A DNA stretch of 64,000 bases from Agapanthus africanus (GCA_030015575.1 CM057344.1:599362410-599426409); one strand, 5' to 3'. Shown: positions 9,608-19,828, numbered from the stretch's first letter. Notes: generated by a model from the letters alone, not told the origin. Program-made: numbers and translations.

Positions 9608-10711
9608 AGATTATAGAAACAGATCGACGCGCTGGAAGAGTACAATCAGAAGGCACGGACTCCCATCACACTCCAATACTTCCTCGACCACGTCTTTCAG
9701 GAGGAAGATAATGGAGAAAGCTCGTCGGATGAATCCGAGGGATATGTGGCGAGTTGTCATGTGATCTCCCACTCGTTTACGGGCGATGAAAAAACTCCTG
9801 GCATTGAGAAACTGGGGGCACAGCCTGAACCAGAACTGGTGTGGCCGACAGACGAAATGATCGACGCCTTTCTAGACGAGATTCGTTTGAAAAGTAAGGC
9901 CGACCAGGAGTGTGAGGTGGCCGTATCAAAAGAAGCCAAACGCAGGCGACTAAACGAAAGAGTCGAAGCACTCCCGCCAGATCGAAAGGCACCCGACGCG
10001 GATAAAAATATATTCAAGACGAGGAAAAGGTTTGCCAAAGCCATGTCAATGGGAATGAAACTACCACCCTTGGAAGAAAACACGCTCGATGGGGCGGAGA
10101 GGCACCCTAATTACTGCTCATATCATCGGAAGATTTCACACCCCACTGAGGAGTGCGACGCTTTTAAGACATGGTGGAAGGGATATGTTGCTCATCGGCA
10201 AAATTTTAAGCGAATGAAATGCAGAACTCGTCGGGAGCAGAGAAGTACGACCGAAGGACACAAAAGAACTACGGTAACTGTTACACGGTCAACGCCGGGG
10301 GATCGCAAGTGCTCATATTCGGGAGCGATTCTGACGAGGAAATGGCTCTTAGCCCCCTCTTTAAAGAGTCCACCTCGGGAAAAGAGGAAGAACCAGAGGC
10401 TTGCGAAAACATTCAGCTGCGCAATCGCACGCTTCCGGAAAAGAATCTCGGACCCGCAACTAGAAAAGATAAGGGAAAGGAAAAGGTCGCTGAGGATATC
10501 ACCTTAGATGACCAAGTTATGAAAGAGCTGACTGCCAAGGACCCGTCTAGGAAAAGTAAGGTGGACTACAACATCCTAGCACACCTGAGGAAGCTACCCT
10601 CACAGCTTAGCATTCTTGATGCCCTCCTGTTATCAAAGAAAGCGAGAGATTCATTAATCAAGGCGCTACAAGAGCCTGAACAATTCCGAGCCTTCCTCGC
10701 CGAAGAAAAGG
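9608..10711 (+). pseudogene. gag-protease linker of element 1 with second CHHC module
   Basis: Continues the polyprotein in a shifted frame. Residues include a lysine-rich tract, then about 9960-10210 the second C-x2-H-x4-H-x4-C motif (YCSYHRKISHPTEEC) followed by DAFKTWW. Next comes an acidic tag (IFGSDSDEE near 10318) and the conserved stretch PSQLSILDALLLS ahead of the protease. Frame breaks are a 1-bp deletion near 10270 and a 1-bp insertion near 10708. Function unknown; nucleic-acid binding is inferred from the knuckle-like motif. Confidence 0.7.
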
Positions 10712-11683
10712 ATGAAGGATGAACTAGAAGAAGTACATACAGCCGATGTCACGTTCGGTGATGAGGACCTTCTCCTTGGGACGTGCGACCACAACCGTCC
10801 CCTATACGTCTCTAAATATTGCCACGATATAAAGATAGGCAAAGTCTTGGTTGACAACGGGTCTTCCGTTAATCTCCTCAACGTGCGGGTGTTAAAGGAA
10901 ATTTGCATGAGCGTCCAGCACCTTGCTCGGGACAAGATCACCATCTCCGAGTTTGACTCCCAATAATCGAGAACTCTTGGGTCTGTGATATTGATGCTAT
11001 GCTTTGGGCTACTCATCACGGACATTAAGTTTCACGTCATAGATGCCAAGACATGTTACAATGCTCTGCTCGGCCGACCTTGGTTACACGAGTACAACAT
11101 CATCCCTTCTACGCAACATCAGTGTATGAAGTATTTCAAGGATGGTCTCGAGTACACCGTAACAGGAGAGCTGAACCCGTTCTCCGTAAACGAAGTCCGC
11201 AAATACGAAAATGCAAAGTACTTTTTGCCAGATTTCGAGGATACAGAGAGGTGTCGCAAACCTGAGAAAAAAGCCGTCGCCACCATTCCTGTTTTCGGGA
11301 GTGATATCGACGAAGAAGAAGAGATAGTTTACGCTGGGCCGTCTCGACGCAGCAACCCGGGACCGTCCGCCCCCATATTGATCTTCGGAAGCGATTCGGA
11401 AGATGAGGTTCATGCTGTGTTCTCCAGTCGGCCGCCGATACAAGAATTCCCTGGTGATGATCAGAGTTTGCAAATCACCATGACTCCGCGGGAGCACTAC
11501 AAAGATCTTGACGCCCTTGAAGCTCACAACGTGCAAGACCTGCAGACGTTTTACGTCCCTCCCAAGCGAAAAGGTGAAAAGGCGATCATGTTCTACCGGT
11601 CCACAGAAACGAGAGGAGAGAAAGAAATCTGGCGCATCGCGGATTCTACACTTTACAGGCTCCAACCCATCCGTTTGCCCTGA
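10712..11683 (+). pseudogene. Aspartic protease region of element 1
   Basis: Retropepsin-like protease that would cleave the polyprotein. Active-site motif LVDNGSSVNLL has DNGSS at 10853-10867; the usual D-T/S-G triplet is D-N-G here and in all three copies. A conserved CYNALLGRPWLH lies near 11060. A TAA at 10964 replaces a serine codon of element 3, and the frame closes with TGA at 11681 (AGA in elements 2 and 3). Two acidic IFGSDSED-type tags follow the domain (near 11290 and 11380). Confidence 0.8.
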
Positions 11684-12600
11684 TATTACACAAACGGATT
11701 GAAAAGGCTATTGAAGCGCCAAGGGGTACCCTTAAAACAGACTACTCGACAAGCTCGATTCTATACCAGGATTTGGGATGTTCCTGGGACTCAGCGCAAA
11801 TTGCCCAATGGGAAAATGGAAACACTTGGGCTTGGATACGTGAGAACCGAAAAATGGGAACGAGTCCACGGTAGCTACGCCATATACAACTTCGATGAAG
11901 AAGAGGACGCCATGTCAGGAAATGCCAACCCCTCATCAGGACTAGATCCTGCAATCAAAGTGCCGAGTCCGTCATTTGAGGAACGAATGGACAAGCTTAT
12001 CAGGAAAGCGGGTCAAAAAGCTCGGGACGACCATAACCGCGAAATGGCCATCTACGAGAAAGCCAGGACGCAACGCCTTCTTCAACAGGCCGCCGAAGAC
12101 AAAAATACTCCTCCCTGTCAACCTGCTGTGCAAAAGGCCCGACGCAGAGGTAGAAGTAAGTCAAAAACCAGAAAAGGAAGTCGACAACGATAACGCAGGA
12201 CCGAGAAGTCACGCGATCGGAAATCGAGCGGTCCAGATTTGTCCCTTATGAAAAAGATGAGTCAGGCATACTCTTTTTCCTCAGGATAAAACACGAAAGA
12301 TACTTGATCTCGCTTTAAAACATCGAATGATTAAACTTCCGGAATATAGGCATCCTAAGAAAGTTAACGAGGTCTATCATCCGGGCTATTGCTCTTATCA
12401 CCGAGCCATAGGACACCCTATCGAAGACTGCTTCACCTTCAAGAACTGGGTTGAAATACCAGCAAGGCAGATTTGCTCTATCCGATAGCTGGAAGGTAAC
12501 GCCGCCACAAAAGCACGAACCCAAAGCCACAAGAACAGAACCAGATCCACATCGGTCTTGGAAGTGGGTTCGTACTTATCATATGATAACAATATCAAAA
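11684..12600 (+). pseudogene. Protease-RT linker of element 1 with third CHHC module
   Basis: Reads QARFYTRIWDVPGTQRKLPNG and a basic region, then a stop at 12191. After it comes a decayed third module (YSF..DKT, then YCSYHRAIGHPIEDC near 12388-12432). The DKTRKILDLA and EDC-FTFKNWVEDQY parts resemble the gag module closely. An extra T near 12283 and a 5-bp deletion near 12455 shift the frame. Confidence 0.65.
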
Positions 12601-14160
12601 GGAGAGCCCGAGAATATGGGTGACTTTCCCTGGTGCTTCGAAAACAGCGATGACGAGGTAATCTCAGAATTTCCACCAGCGCCGAAAGAACTGAAAGATG
12701 GCATACATACTACTGCCGATAACCTCAAGAAAATTGAGTTGGGGACAGCGAACGACCCGCTACCGACATTCGTCAGCGAGTTGCTATCTGAAGAAAGGGT
12801 GGCCACGTTAAAAGATGTGCTTATGCAGCATAGAGATTGCTTCGCATGGAACTATTCCGAAATGCCAGGACTGGACCCAGAAATTGTTGTGCATAAATTG
12901 GCGATATCCCCAGACGTTAAGCCAGTCAAACAGGCGCCTAGAAGAATGCGGCTCGAACTTGAGATGAGCATCAATGCCGAAGTCAAGAAGCTGATCGATT
13001 CTGGGTTTATCCAAGAAGTTCAATATCCTGACTGGATCGCCAACATCGTCCCGGTAATGAAGAAAAATGGGACAGTGCGCATATGCGTGGACTTCAGGGA
13101 TCTCAATAAAACTTGCCCGAAGGACGATTTCCTAGTACCGGTAACCGAGCTGATGATGGATAATACGTCCACTCACGAGGTTTTCTCTTTCATGGACGGC
13201 TCATCAGCGTACAATCAGATAAAGATGCATCCCGAGGACCAGAAGCATACTGCTTTTCGGACCCCTCTGGGAATATTCTGCTACAAGGTGATGCCCTTCG
13301 GTCTAAAGAATGTCGGTGCCACCTATCAAAGGGCCATGACGAAGATCTTCCATGACCTCATACATGAAATCGTCGAATGTTATATCGACGACCTCGTCGT
13401 GAAAAGCAAATCATACGAGGAACATCTCGAGCATCTGAAGACTGTATTTCAACGCCTTCGGTAATACAACTTGAAGATGAACCCTCTCAAATGCGTGTTC
13501 GGAGTGTCCTCGGGCAAATTCCTAGGATTCATTGTCCGGCACCGAGGCATCGAGATAGATCCGTCGAAGATCAAGGCGATCATGGAAATGCCACCGCCAA
13601 GGACTCTCAAACAATTGTGGTCCCTCCAAGGGAAACTCGCGTATATCCGGCGATTTATAGCCAACCTTTCAGGCAAGTGCTGCCCTTACAGTCACCTGAT
13701 GAAGAAGGGAACCCCATTCGTCTGGGATCACAAATGCCAAGGCGCGCTGGACGAAATTAAACAGTACCTGCACAACCCGCCAGTGTTGGCTGCTCCGGTC
13801 AAGGGAAAGCCCCTCATTCTTTATACAACCGCCCTTGAAGGTTCCTTAGGCGCATTATGGGCGCAAGAGAACGATCAAGGGAAAGAAAGAGAACTGTACA
13901 ATTTAAGTCGAGTTCTACTGGGGGCAGAAGGCAACTACTCCCCCATTGAAAAACACTGCCTGGCGTTAATCTTTGCGATAACCAAGCTCAGGCACTATGC
14001 GTTGGCGCATGAAGTCCGTCTCATTTCGAAGGTGGACCCCCTCAAGTATTTAATGTCGAAGGCCATACTGACTGGTCGACTCGCTAAATGGGCCCTGCTC
14101 TTGATGGAGTTCTCAATAACATATCAGCCTCTCAAGGCAGTGAAAGGTCAGGCCATCGCC
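12601..14160 (+). pseudogene. Reverse transcriptase and degenerate first RNase H of element 1
   Basis: RT copies genomic RNA into DNA. It runs from about LDPEIVVHKLAI (12865) through VPVMKKNGTVRICVDFRDLN, FMDGSSAYNQIKM and PFGLKNVGATYQRAM to the catalytic YIDD at 13381-13392. A single TAA at 13462 (CAA in the other copies) interrupts it and the frame continues unchanged. The following RNase H-like region keeps EKHCLALIFA but reads LYTTALEGSLGALW where active gypsy RNases H have TDA. The first catalytic aspartate is therefore missing, as is known for the tether domain of Tat elements. Confidence 0.85.
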
Positions 14161-14760
14161 GACTTCCTCGCAGAGCATCCGATACCGACTGATTCTCCTT
14201 TGAATTGTGAGCTTCCAGACGAACATGCGTTCGACGCAATCGACAGCGGTGATACCCGATGGGAACTTTATTTTGATGGAGCATCTTCTATGAAGAAGCG
14301 CAAACAAAGTACGCCCATAATCAAATCGGGGGTAGGCCTTATCTTCGTAACTCCACAAGGAGGGATAATGCGCTTCGCTCTCTCCTTAACAGAACCGAGG
14401 ACGAACAATGAAGCCGAATACGAAGCTTTGATAGCAGGCCTCGAGATCGCCATCGACATGGGAATTGAAAACCTCCTCATATGCGGAGATTCCCAACTGG
14501 TCGTTAGTCAAGTCAACAGCAACTACCAGACATGCAAGCCAGAGCTGGTTAAGTATGGAGAGAGAGTACAGCAACTGCTGACTCAAATCCCTTCCTACAC
14601 TTTGGAAAACATACCGCGCGCGGAAAATAGCAAAGCGGATGCATTAACCAAGCTCGCTAAAGAACTGGCTGACGAGAACCTCGATGACGTCAGAATTGTG
14701 GTACAAAGCCGTCGGGTGCTCGCCCCAGCGGAAATATCTCCGGAATCATCCGAAGAAGAG
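14161..14760 (+). pseudogene. Archaeal-type second RNase H of element 1
   Basis: Removes RNA from RNA-DNA hybrids. Motifs in order: WELYFDGASS (Asp 14275), NNEAEYEALIAGLEIA (Glu 14410-14416), CGDSQLVVSQV (Asp 14488) and ENSKADALTKLAKEL (Asp near 14638). All four acidic positions are present. The domain is open and in frame with integrase. Presence of this extra domain is a hallmark of the Tat lineage (established knowledge). Confidence 0.88.
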
Positions 14761-16065
14761 GGAGCGACTGAGCAGACAACCCTGCAAATAAAAGATTGGG
14801 AAAATACCGAGGATTGGAGAGAAGTCTTTATAGACTACTTCAAATCCCGTCGAACGCCTGAAGATGCGTCCTCAAGACATCAGCTCATGAAACGAGCTCT
14901 GTCTTTCGCCTTCATCAACGATACTTTGTACAAGAGGTCATTCGATTCTCTATGGTTGAGATGCCTGGGACCTGACGAAGCAAAAAGAGTCGTTCAGGAA
15001 GTTCACGACGGACTCTGCGGTTCTCATCAAGCGGGCCCAAAGATGAAGCTGAAAATCAAACGAATGGGTTATTACTGGCCCACAATGATCCAGGACTGCC
15101 TCGAGTATGCGAAGCAATGTCACTCGTGCCAAATCCATGGGGACTTTATCCATCAGCATCCAAATCCTCTACATCCAACGGTGGCTAGTTGGCCGTTCGA
15201 AATGTGGGGGACTGACATAATCGGCCCCATCGAACCAGCATCATCCAGAAGACATCGTTTCATCCTAGCGATGACTGATTACTTCTCCAAATGGGTAGAA
15301 GCAGTACCGTTAAGGGAAGTGAAGACGGAGAATATTCTTCATTTCTTCAAGACGCACGTCATTTATCGGTTCGGAACTCCGCGACGGATCATCTCCGATA
15401 ACGGTCCAGCCTACAGAAGCCACAAGATTAGTCACTTCGCGCAACAACACAACATAGACTGGAGATATTCTTCAGTTTATAATCCGCGAGCTAACGGTCT
15501 AGCTGAGGCTTTCAACAAAACTTTGACAAAGATCGTGAAGAAGACGGTGTCCCGAAACAAAAAGGACTGGCACGAGAGACTGCAAGAAGCTCTCTGGACA
15601 TATCGAACTACGTTCAAAACGGCCACAAACACAACGCCATACGCATTGGTATTCGGTACAGAAGCAGTACTCCCCCTGGAGGTAGAGTTACCCTCTCTAC
15701 GAATGGCGGTCCACTATGAGCCGACGGACGAAGAAAATGCTCACCTTCGACTTGAAGAGCTTGATGCCCTTGATGAGACCCGGCTCATAGCGCAACAAAA
15801 TCTGGAGGCTTACAAAGCAAAGATGACGCGCTCATACGAAAGATTGACCAGGCCGAGGACGTTCCGCCAAGGCGAACTCGTGCTAATGGTCAAAAGACCT
15901 ATGATCCCCAAACGCGCCAAACGGGGAAAATTTGAGCCAAACTATGAAGGCCCGTATATCATAGACAAGGTCTATCAGGGTGGAGCGTATCTGCTCATTG
16001 ATATGCACGGTGAACGATCTTTCAGACCAATAAACGGTCGCTTCTTGAAGAAATACTATGCTTGA
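14761..16065 (+). pseudogene. Integrase of element 1
   Basis: Inserts the DNA copy into the genome. The zinc-binding H-H-C-C part is seen as His 15004, His 15025, Cys 15118 and Cys 15127. The catalytic core has WGTD (Asp 15214), SDNGPAY (Asp 15397) and LAEAFNK (Glu 15505). Spacing is D-x60-D-x35-E, the standard retroviral arrangement. The C-terminal part contains RGKFEPNYEGPYII (GPY-type module) and ends LKKYYA at 16065 with no chromodomain. This domain itself has no stop, but it belongs to the broken polyprotein. Confidence 0.88.
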
Positions 16066-16149
16066 CGGGTTAAGGCCTAGGTCAATGATAGATGACGACG
16101 ACTATGTCCGCTCGCTATCTTCCTAAGCCCGAACTATAAGTAGTAACCG

Positions 16150-16275
16150 GCCTTCTTCAACAACGGACCGAAACGTCCTTAAACTAACAGCGGACCGAAA
16201 CGTCCTTAAACTAACAATGGACCACTATGTCCTAAAACTGACTGTTGACCAAGATGTCGATAAACTACGGTGGAT
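16150..16275 (+). repeat. GGACCGAAACGTCC repeat after pol
   Basis: Four units of GGAC-N6-GTCC followed by TTAAACTAAC, the same family as the LTR 72-bp repeat. They start about 100 nt after the pol stop. Confidence 0.8.
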
Positions 16276-16329
16276 TGCAGTATCTCAAAGCCGATAAAAA
16301 AAATATAATAAAAAATATATATAAATAAT

Positions 16330-16445
16330 AAAAAACGGTATGTTCATAAGCGAAATGGGCACGGATGAAAACCCGAAAGGGCTCCGTGAGTAAAAATAGC
16401 AGGCTACCGGTGAGTGTTTGTGAAAACCCGAAAGGGCGCAACCTC
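16330..16445 (+). repeat. CCCGAAAGGG stem-loop pair
   Basis: Two CCCGAAAGGG hairpins with GAAA-type loops. The first is enclosed by CACGGA..TCCGTG, giving a two-level stem-loop. In element 2 the whole 141-bp unit is duplicated (34331-34575). Confidence 0.75.
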
Positions 16446-17035
16446 GTTAAAGGACACTTGCAGGGTCCTCATGACCTTGTAAGGACAAACCACCCGTGTG
16501 AGATCCTTAGGACTCACAAAGGAGCAACACACTTAGGAGTCCTCACGATTCCTAAGGAGAAATTACACTTGCGAGATCCTCACGACTCGTAAGGAGAACT
16601 CTCTTATGGGACCCTCACGGCTCATAGGATTTGAAAGTCTTAAGTCACAGAGACCTAAACCTGTGCTTAAGCAACCCCCACAACCTTCAATTTATGCCCT
16701 ACAAGTGGCTCAATACTGATCCTTGTATACAATCCACGAGCGCGAATAAACATTTCCCTAACCAAGTCCCATCCGTGACTAGGGATATGTTCATATGGCG
16801 AACAACCCTTGTAAGCCCTCTCGACATATAAGGAGAAGACCCTTTTGTAAGATCCTTACGACTTGCAAGAGGACACGCACTTAGGAATCCTCATGATTCC
16901 CAAGGAGAAAACACACTTGCAAGATCCTCACGACTTGTAGGGAGAAAATACCTTTGTGAGACCCTTACGGCTCATGAAGTCAAAAGCCTTAGTCGACAGG
17001 ACCCTTAACCCTGTTTACTAAGCCACCTTTGTTCA
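16446..17035 (+). repeat. CCTCACG-loop hairpin array I, element 1
   Basis: A row of about 10 hairpins, each with an 8-10 bp stem around a 7-nt loop CCTCACG or close variant (CCTCATG, CCTTACG), joined by A-rich linkers (GGAGAAA). Stem examples: CTTGCAGGGT/ACCTTGTAAG, CTTGCGAG/CTCGTAAG, CTTAGGA/TCCTAAG. Two longer stem-loops close the two halves: CTTAAG-CACAG/CTGTG-CTTAAG near 16630 and CTTAGT-ACAGG/CCTGT-ACTAAG near 16990. Between the halves lies an ACAAG/CTTGT stem followed by GTATACAATCC (16700-16740). Confidence 0.85.
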
Positions 17036-17149
17036 ACATCGACAGAGGCAAATGATGATTAGCTCCTGGCAACATCCTAGTTGTAGCGGTGCTGATGCCG
17101 AAATCGGTGTCTAAAATCCAAGCTTGCAACGAAAAGGCTAGCGAGCCAC

Positions 17150-17380
17150 ACATGCATACGAAATAGCCGAAATGATGGGGCAACTTGCAATAAAAAGCAG
17201 CAAGTAAAAATGCATGCATATAAAATAGCCGAAATGATTGGGCAACTCGCAATAAAAAGCAGCGAGTAAAAATAAAATAAATAGCAGAAATGATTGGGCA
17301 CCGCGAAAAACAGCCGAAATGATTGGGCAATCGCGACCTTCGCGATATAAAAGCTGAAATGATAGAGCATCGCGGGAAAA
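17150..17380 (+). repeat. GCCGAAATGAT stem-loop repeats, element 1
   Basis: Five units of AGCCGAAATGATNGGGCA separated by stem-loops: ACTTGC/GCAAGT, ACTCGC/GCGAGT, then ATCGCG/CGCGAT. The spacer AATAAAAAGCA is constant in the first two while the arms differ by a compensating T-A to C-G change. Confidence 0.8.
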
Positions 17381-17394
17381 GAAATAAAATAAAA

Positions 17395-17665
17395 ATGAAA
17401 ATTTATGCCCTACAGGTGATGCTACATCAATCCCTGTATACAATCCAGGGGCGCAAACGAAGAAGGGACCATACTCCTCCCCCAGGTCTCATCATAAGAA
17501 GAAGCCAAATCTCGACGGGCCGCAAGTGACCTAGAGATCGTCTCAACACTCGTCTCGTCACAACGAACACAACATCAAGCGAAGTGGAACAGCGGCAACT
17601 CCCAGTTCCATGGCTCGGCGATATACAGATCACCAAGAGTTAAATCCCTACTCCATGAAATGCGG
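17395..17665. other. Spacer with a second ACAGG..CCTGTATACAATCC stem-loop
   Basis: CTACAGG pairs with CCTGTA and is followed by TATACAATCCAGGGGCGC, matching the units at 16700 and in the LTR at 6345-6400. I see nothing coding in the rest. Confidence 0.5.
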
Positions 17666-17935
17666 ATATAATCAACAAAATTCGTGGTCACGTGGAACGC
17701 AGATAACGTTACTCTTTGACCCCGTGGAAAACGTCCAGAGCGGATCCTGGTCCTCGCAGAGCACGGCAGTGAACCCGTGTGAAGCATCCAGAGCGGAGCC
17801 TAGTCCTCGCCGAGCACGGCAGTGAACCCGTGTGAAGCATCTAGTGCAAAATTCCTGGTTACGTGGAATGCGGATAACGTCACTCTTTGACCCCGTGGAA
17901 AACGTCCAGAGTGGATCCTGGTCCACGGACTATGA
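17666..17935. repeat. 171-bp tandem repeat, about 1.5 copies (element 1)
   Basis: Two CTCTTTGACCCC anchors exactly 171 bp apart (17718, 17889). The unit is one 65-bp segment plus two 53-bp near-duplicates (GAGCGGATCC.. and GAGCGGAGCC..). Element 2 has about six copies and element 3 eight. Confidence 0.85.
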
Positions 17936-18099
17936 TGTCCTTATCCTTGACCGTAATGTCTTAAAACTAACGATCAACCATGATGATTCTAGACTGATTT
18001 TACCTTGGTTAAAGGGCACATCTCTTCATTTCTTTGATATTTGGCGCTGTAATTCCTCAACGTCTTCAAAGAGGTGACGGGTCCAAATAACCATACGTT
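17936..18099. other. Spacer with GGAC/GTCC remnants
   Basis: Contains one degenerate GGACTATGATGTCC unit, then the block CATCTCTTCA..CGTCTTCAAAGAGGTGACGGGTC, which also precedes the 72-bp repeat in each LTR (near 5730). The repeat array and its left flank were therefore copied together. Confidence 0.55.
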
Positions 18100-18535
18100 T
18101 TGTGGACCGTGGAGTCCTTAAATCCACGGACTATGAGGTCCTTAACCTTGACCGTGATGTCTTAAAACTAATATTGGACTGTGGAGTCCTTAAACCCACG
18201 GACTATGACGTCCTTAACCTTGACCGTGATGTCTTAAAACTAACATCGGACTGTGGAGTCCTTAAATCCACGGACTATGAGGTCCTTAACCTTGACCGTG
18301 ATGTCTTAAAACTAACATCGGACTGTGGATTCCTTAAATCCATGGACTATGAGGTCCTTAACCTTGACCGTGATGTCTTAAAACTAACATCAGACTGTAG
18401 AGTCCTTAAATCCACGGACTATGAGGACCTTAACCTTGACCGTGATGTCTTAAAACTAACATCGGATTGTGGAGTCCCTAAACCCATGGACTATGAGGTC
18501 CTTAACCTTGACCGCGATGTCTTTAAACTACGATA
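18100..18535 (+). repeat. 72-bp GGAC-N6-GTCC repeat array, element 1 3' region
   Basis: Six units with a regular 72-bp period (GGACTGTGG starts at 18176, 18248, 18320). Same unit as the LTR array at 5815-6165. The + frame is open across 160 codons only because the unit length is divisible by 3. Confidence 0.88.
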
Positions 18536-18597
18536 CCCTGGAAACCATCCCAAACCAACCCCTGACCCCGTGAAATACGGATAAGGATGACCGCACC

Positions 18598-18830
18598 CAG
18601 CACTTGCGAGTCCTCACGACCTGCAAGGAAGAAAACTCTCTTGTAAGATCCTTACGACTCCCAAGGGAAAACCCGCTTAAGAATCCTCACGATTCTTAAA
18701 AAGAACGTACACCTACGGGATCCTCTCGACCTGTAGGGAGAAAAACTCTTTATGAGACCCTCACGGCTCATAAAGCTCAAAAGTCTTAGGAGGCGGATCT
18801 TAACCCTGAATCCTAAGCCATCGCTACCCT
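18598..18830 (+). repeat. CCTCACG-loop hairpin array II, element 1
   Basis: Five hairpins in order, with stems CTTGCGAG/CCTGCAAG, CTTGTAAG/CTCCCAAG (weak), CTTAAGAAT/ATTCTTAA, CCTACGGG/CCTGTAGG and TTTATGAG/CTCATAAA, then a closing CTTAGGA/TCCTAAG stem-loop. The same order recurs in elements 2 (37120-37350) and 3 (63140-63365). Confidence 0.88.
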
Positions 18831-19075
18831 GCAAGTAGGCCAAGATAAATTGTCTGCAGAACACATTCAATAAAAAGGGGACACAGCACTGAGAAGAAAA
18901 GTATGCCTTTATGCATAAACCAAAATGAGTACAAAGTACAATTCATGAAGGAACAAAAAGAAAATACTCTCGTTCAAGAGAATGTACAAAAAGAAAGGAA
19001 AAGATACAAGTTTTTCAAGCCGGCGGGCGGTTTGGCAATTTTGCTAGCTCATCCTGCTTTTGCTAGGCCATAGCT

Positions 19076-19505
19076 TCATGATTCAGGAAGACGAGCCTCT
19101 GCCTGAGCCTGCTGGGCCTGATATGAGACAAGCCGACCTTCGAGCTCCTTCTCGGTAGCTTTGTGGGCCTCGACTCTTTCGCGAGTAAACTCGGCGGCCT
19201 TGTCAATGGCCACTACCTCCTTAATGGCCTCTTGAAGCACTCGCCAGAGTTCATACGCTTTGTTGGCCCTGGCAGTAAGGCTGGTTTGAAGCTCACTCAA
19301 TGCTTTAAAGGCCAGCTCCCTTTCCAAGAATTTGCGATCGAGCCTCTTCTCGCACGACACCATATTTGCCGCGCACCGTTCGATCAAACCTCGCAAACCT
19401 GCTTTCACAGCCACAACCTCCGAAGAAGGACGGTTACACTCGAGCACTGTACAAACAAGCCTCCATTCGACGGCAATACTCGATCTAGAACACGCACAAA
19501 TCACC
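19076..19505 (-). CDS. Antisense ORF C of element 1, coiled-coil exon
   Basis: A 142-codon frame on the minus strand, rich in Ala, Glu, Lys and Leu. The heptad-like stretch from about RELAFKALSELQTSL to KELEGRLVSYQAQQAQAEARL suggests a long coiled coil. There is no ATG at its left end: the frame is open right up to an acceptor-like CATATCAG|GTG at 19505. I therefore read it as an internal or last exon of a spliced antisense gene rather than a stand-alone gene. Copies exist at 37545-37973 and 63615-63986 with mostly conserved sequence. No known family recognised; extra antisense ORFs are known in Tat elements. Confidence 0.45.
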
Positions 19506-19828
19506 TGATATGGGGAGGCAACAAGGAATATCCCCGATGCCTATCCTACCGAGCATGCATTTACACCTATATGAATATTCGAAAGGATATGATACCCAAA
19601 GCTCTGATGTGCATGCAACATAACGATAGTGCTCGCAGTTAAAGAAAATTTCCATGGAGAAATACAAAGCTCGTTTATGCAAGCGAGACATACATACGAG
19701 TACCCAGCACACATATAAATTCAACATAAAGCATGCGAAAACTAATGTGAATATACTACGCTAGCGGGAAAAGGTCACCGAACACGGGATCAGTGGCACA
19801 AGGGTTGACAAAACAAAGAACAAAATTC
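19506..19828. other. Spacer between antisense ORFs C and B
   Basis: AT-rich, with candidate intron sequence upstream of ORF C and the 3' untranslated part of ORF B. The AATAAA seen in element 2 (38214-38209) is degraded here to GCATAAA. Confidence 0.4.

Noticed and set aside
18102..18584. 160-codon + frame of 24-residue repeats (also 5889-6164, 47045-47368, 62569-63123)
   Set aside because: Explained by the 72-bp period. Hairpin pairing accounts for the constraint better than coding, and the frame is not joined to any other protein feature.
18598..18830. CRISPR-like appearance of regularly spaced hairpin repeats
   Set aside because: The loop is constant but stems vary, spacers are A-rich linkers rather than unique sequences, and the context is a plant retrotransposon.
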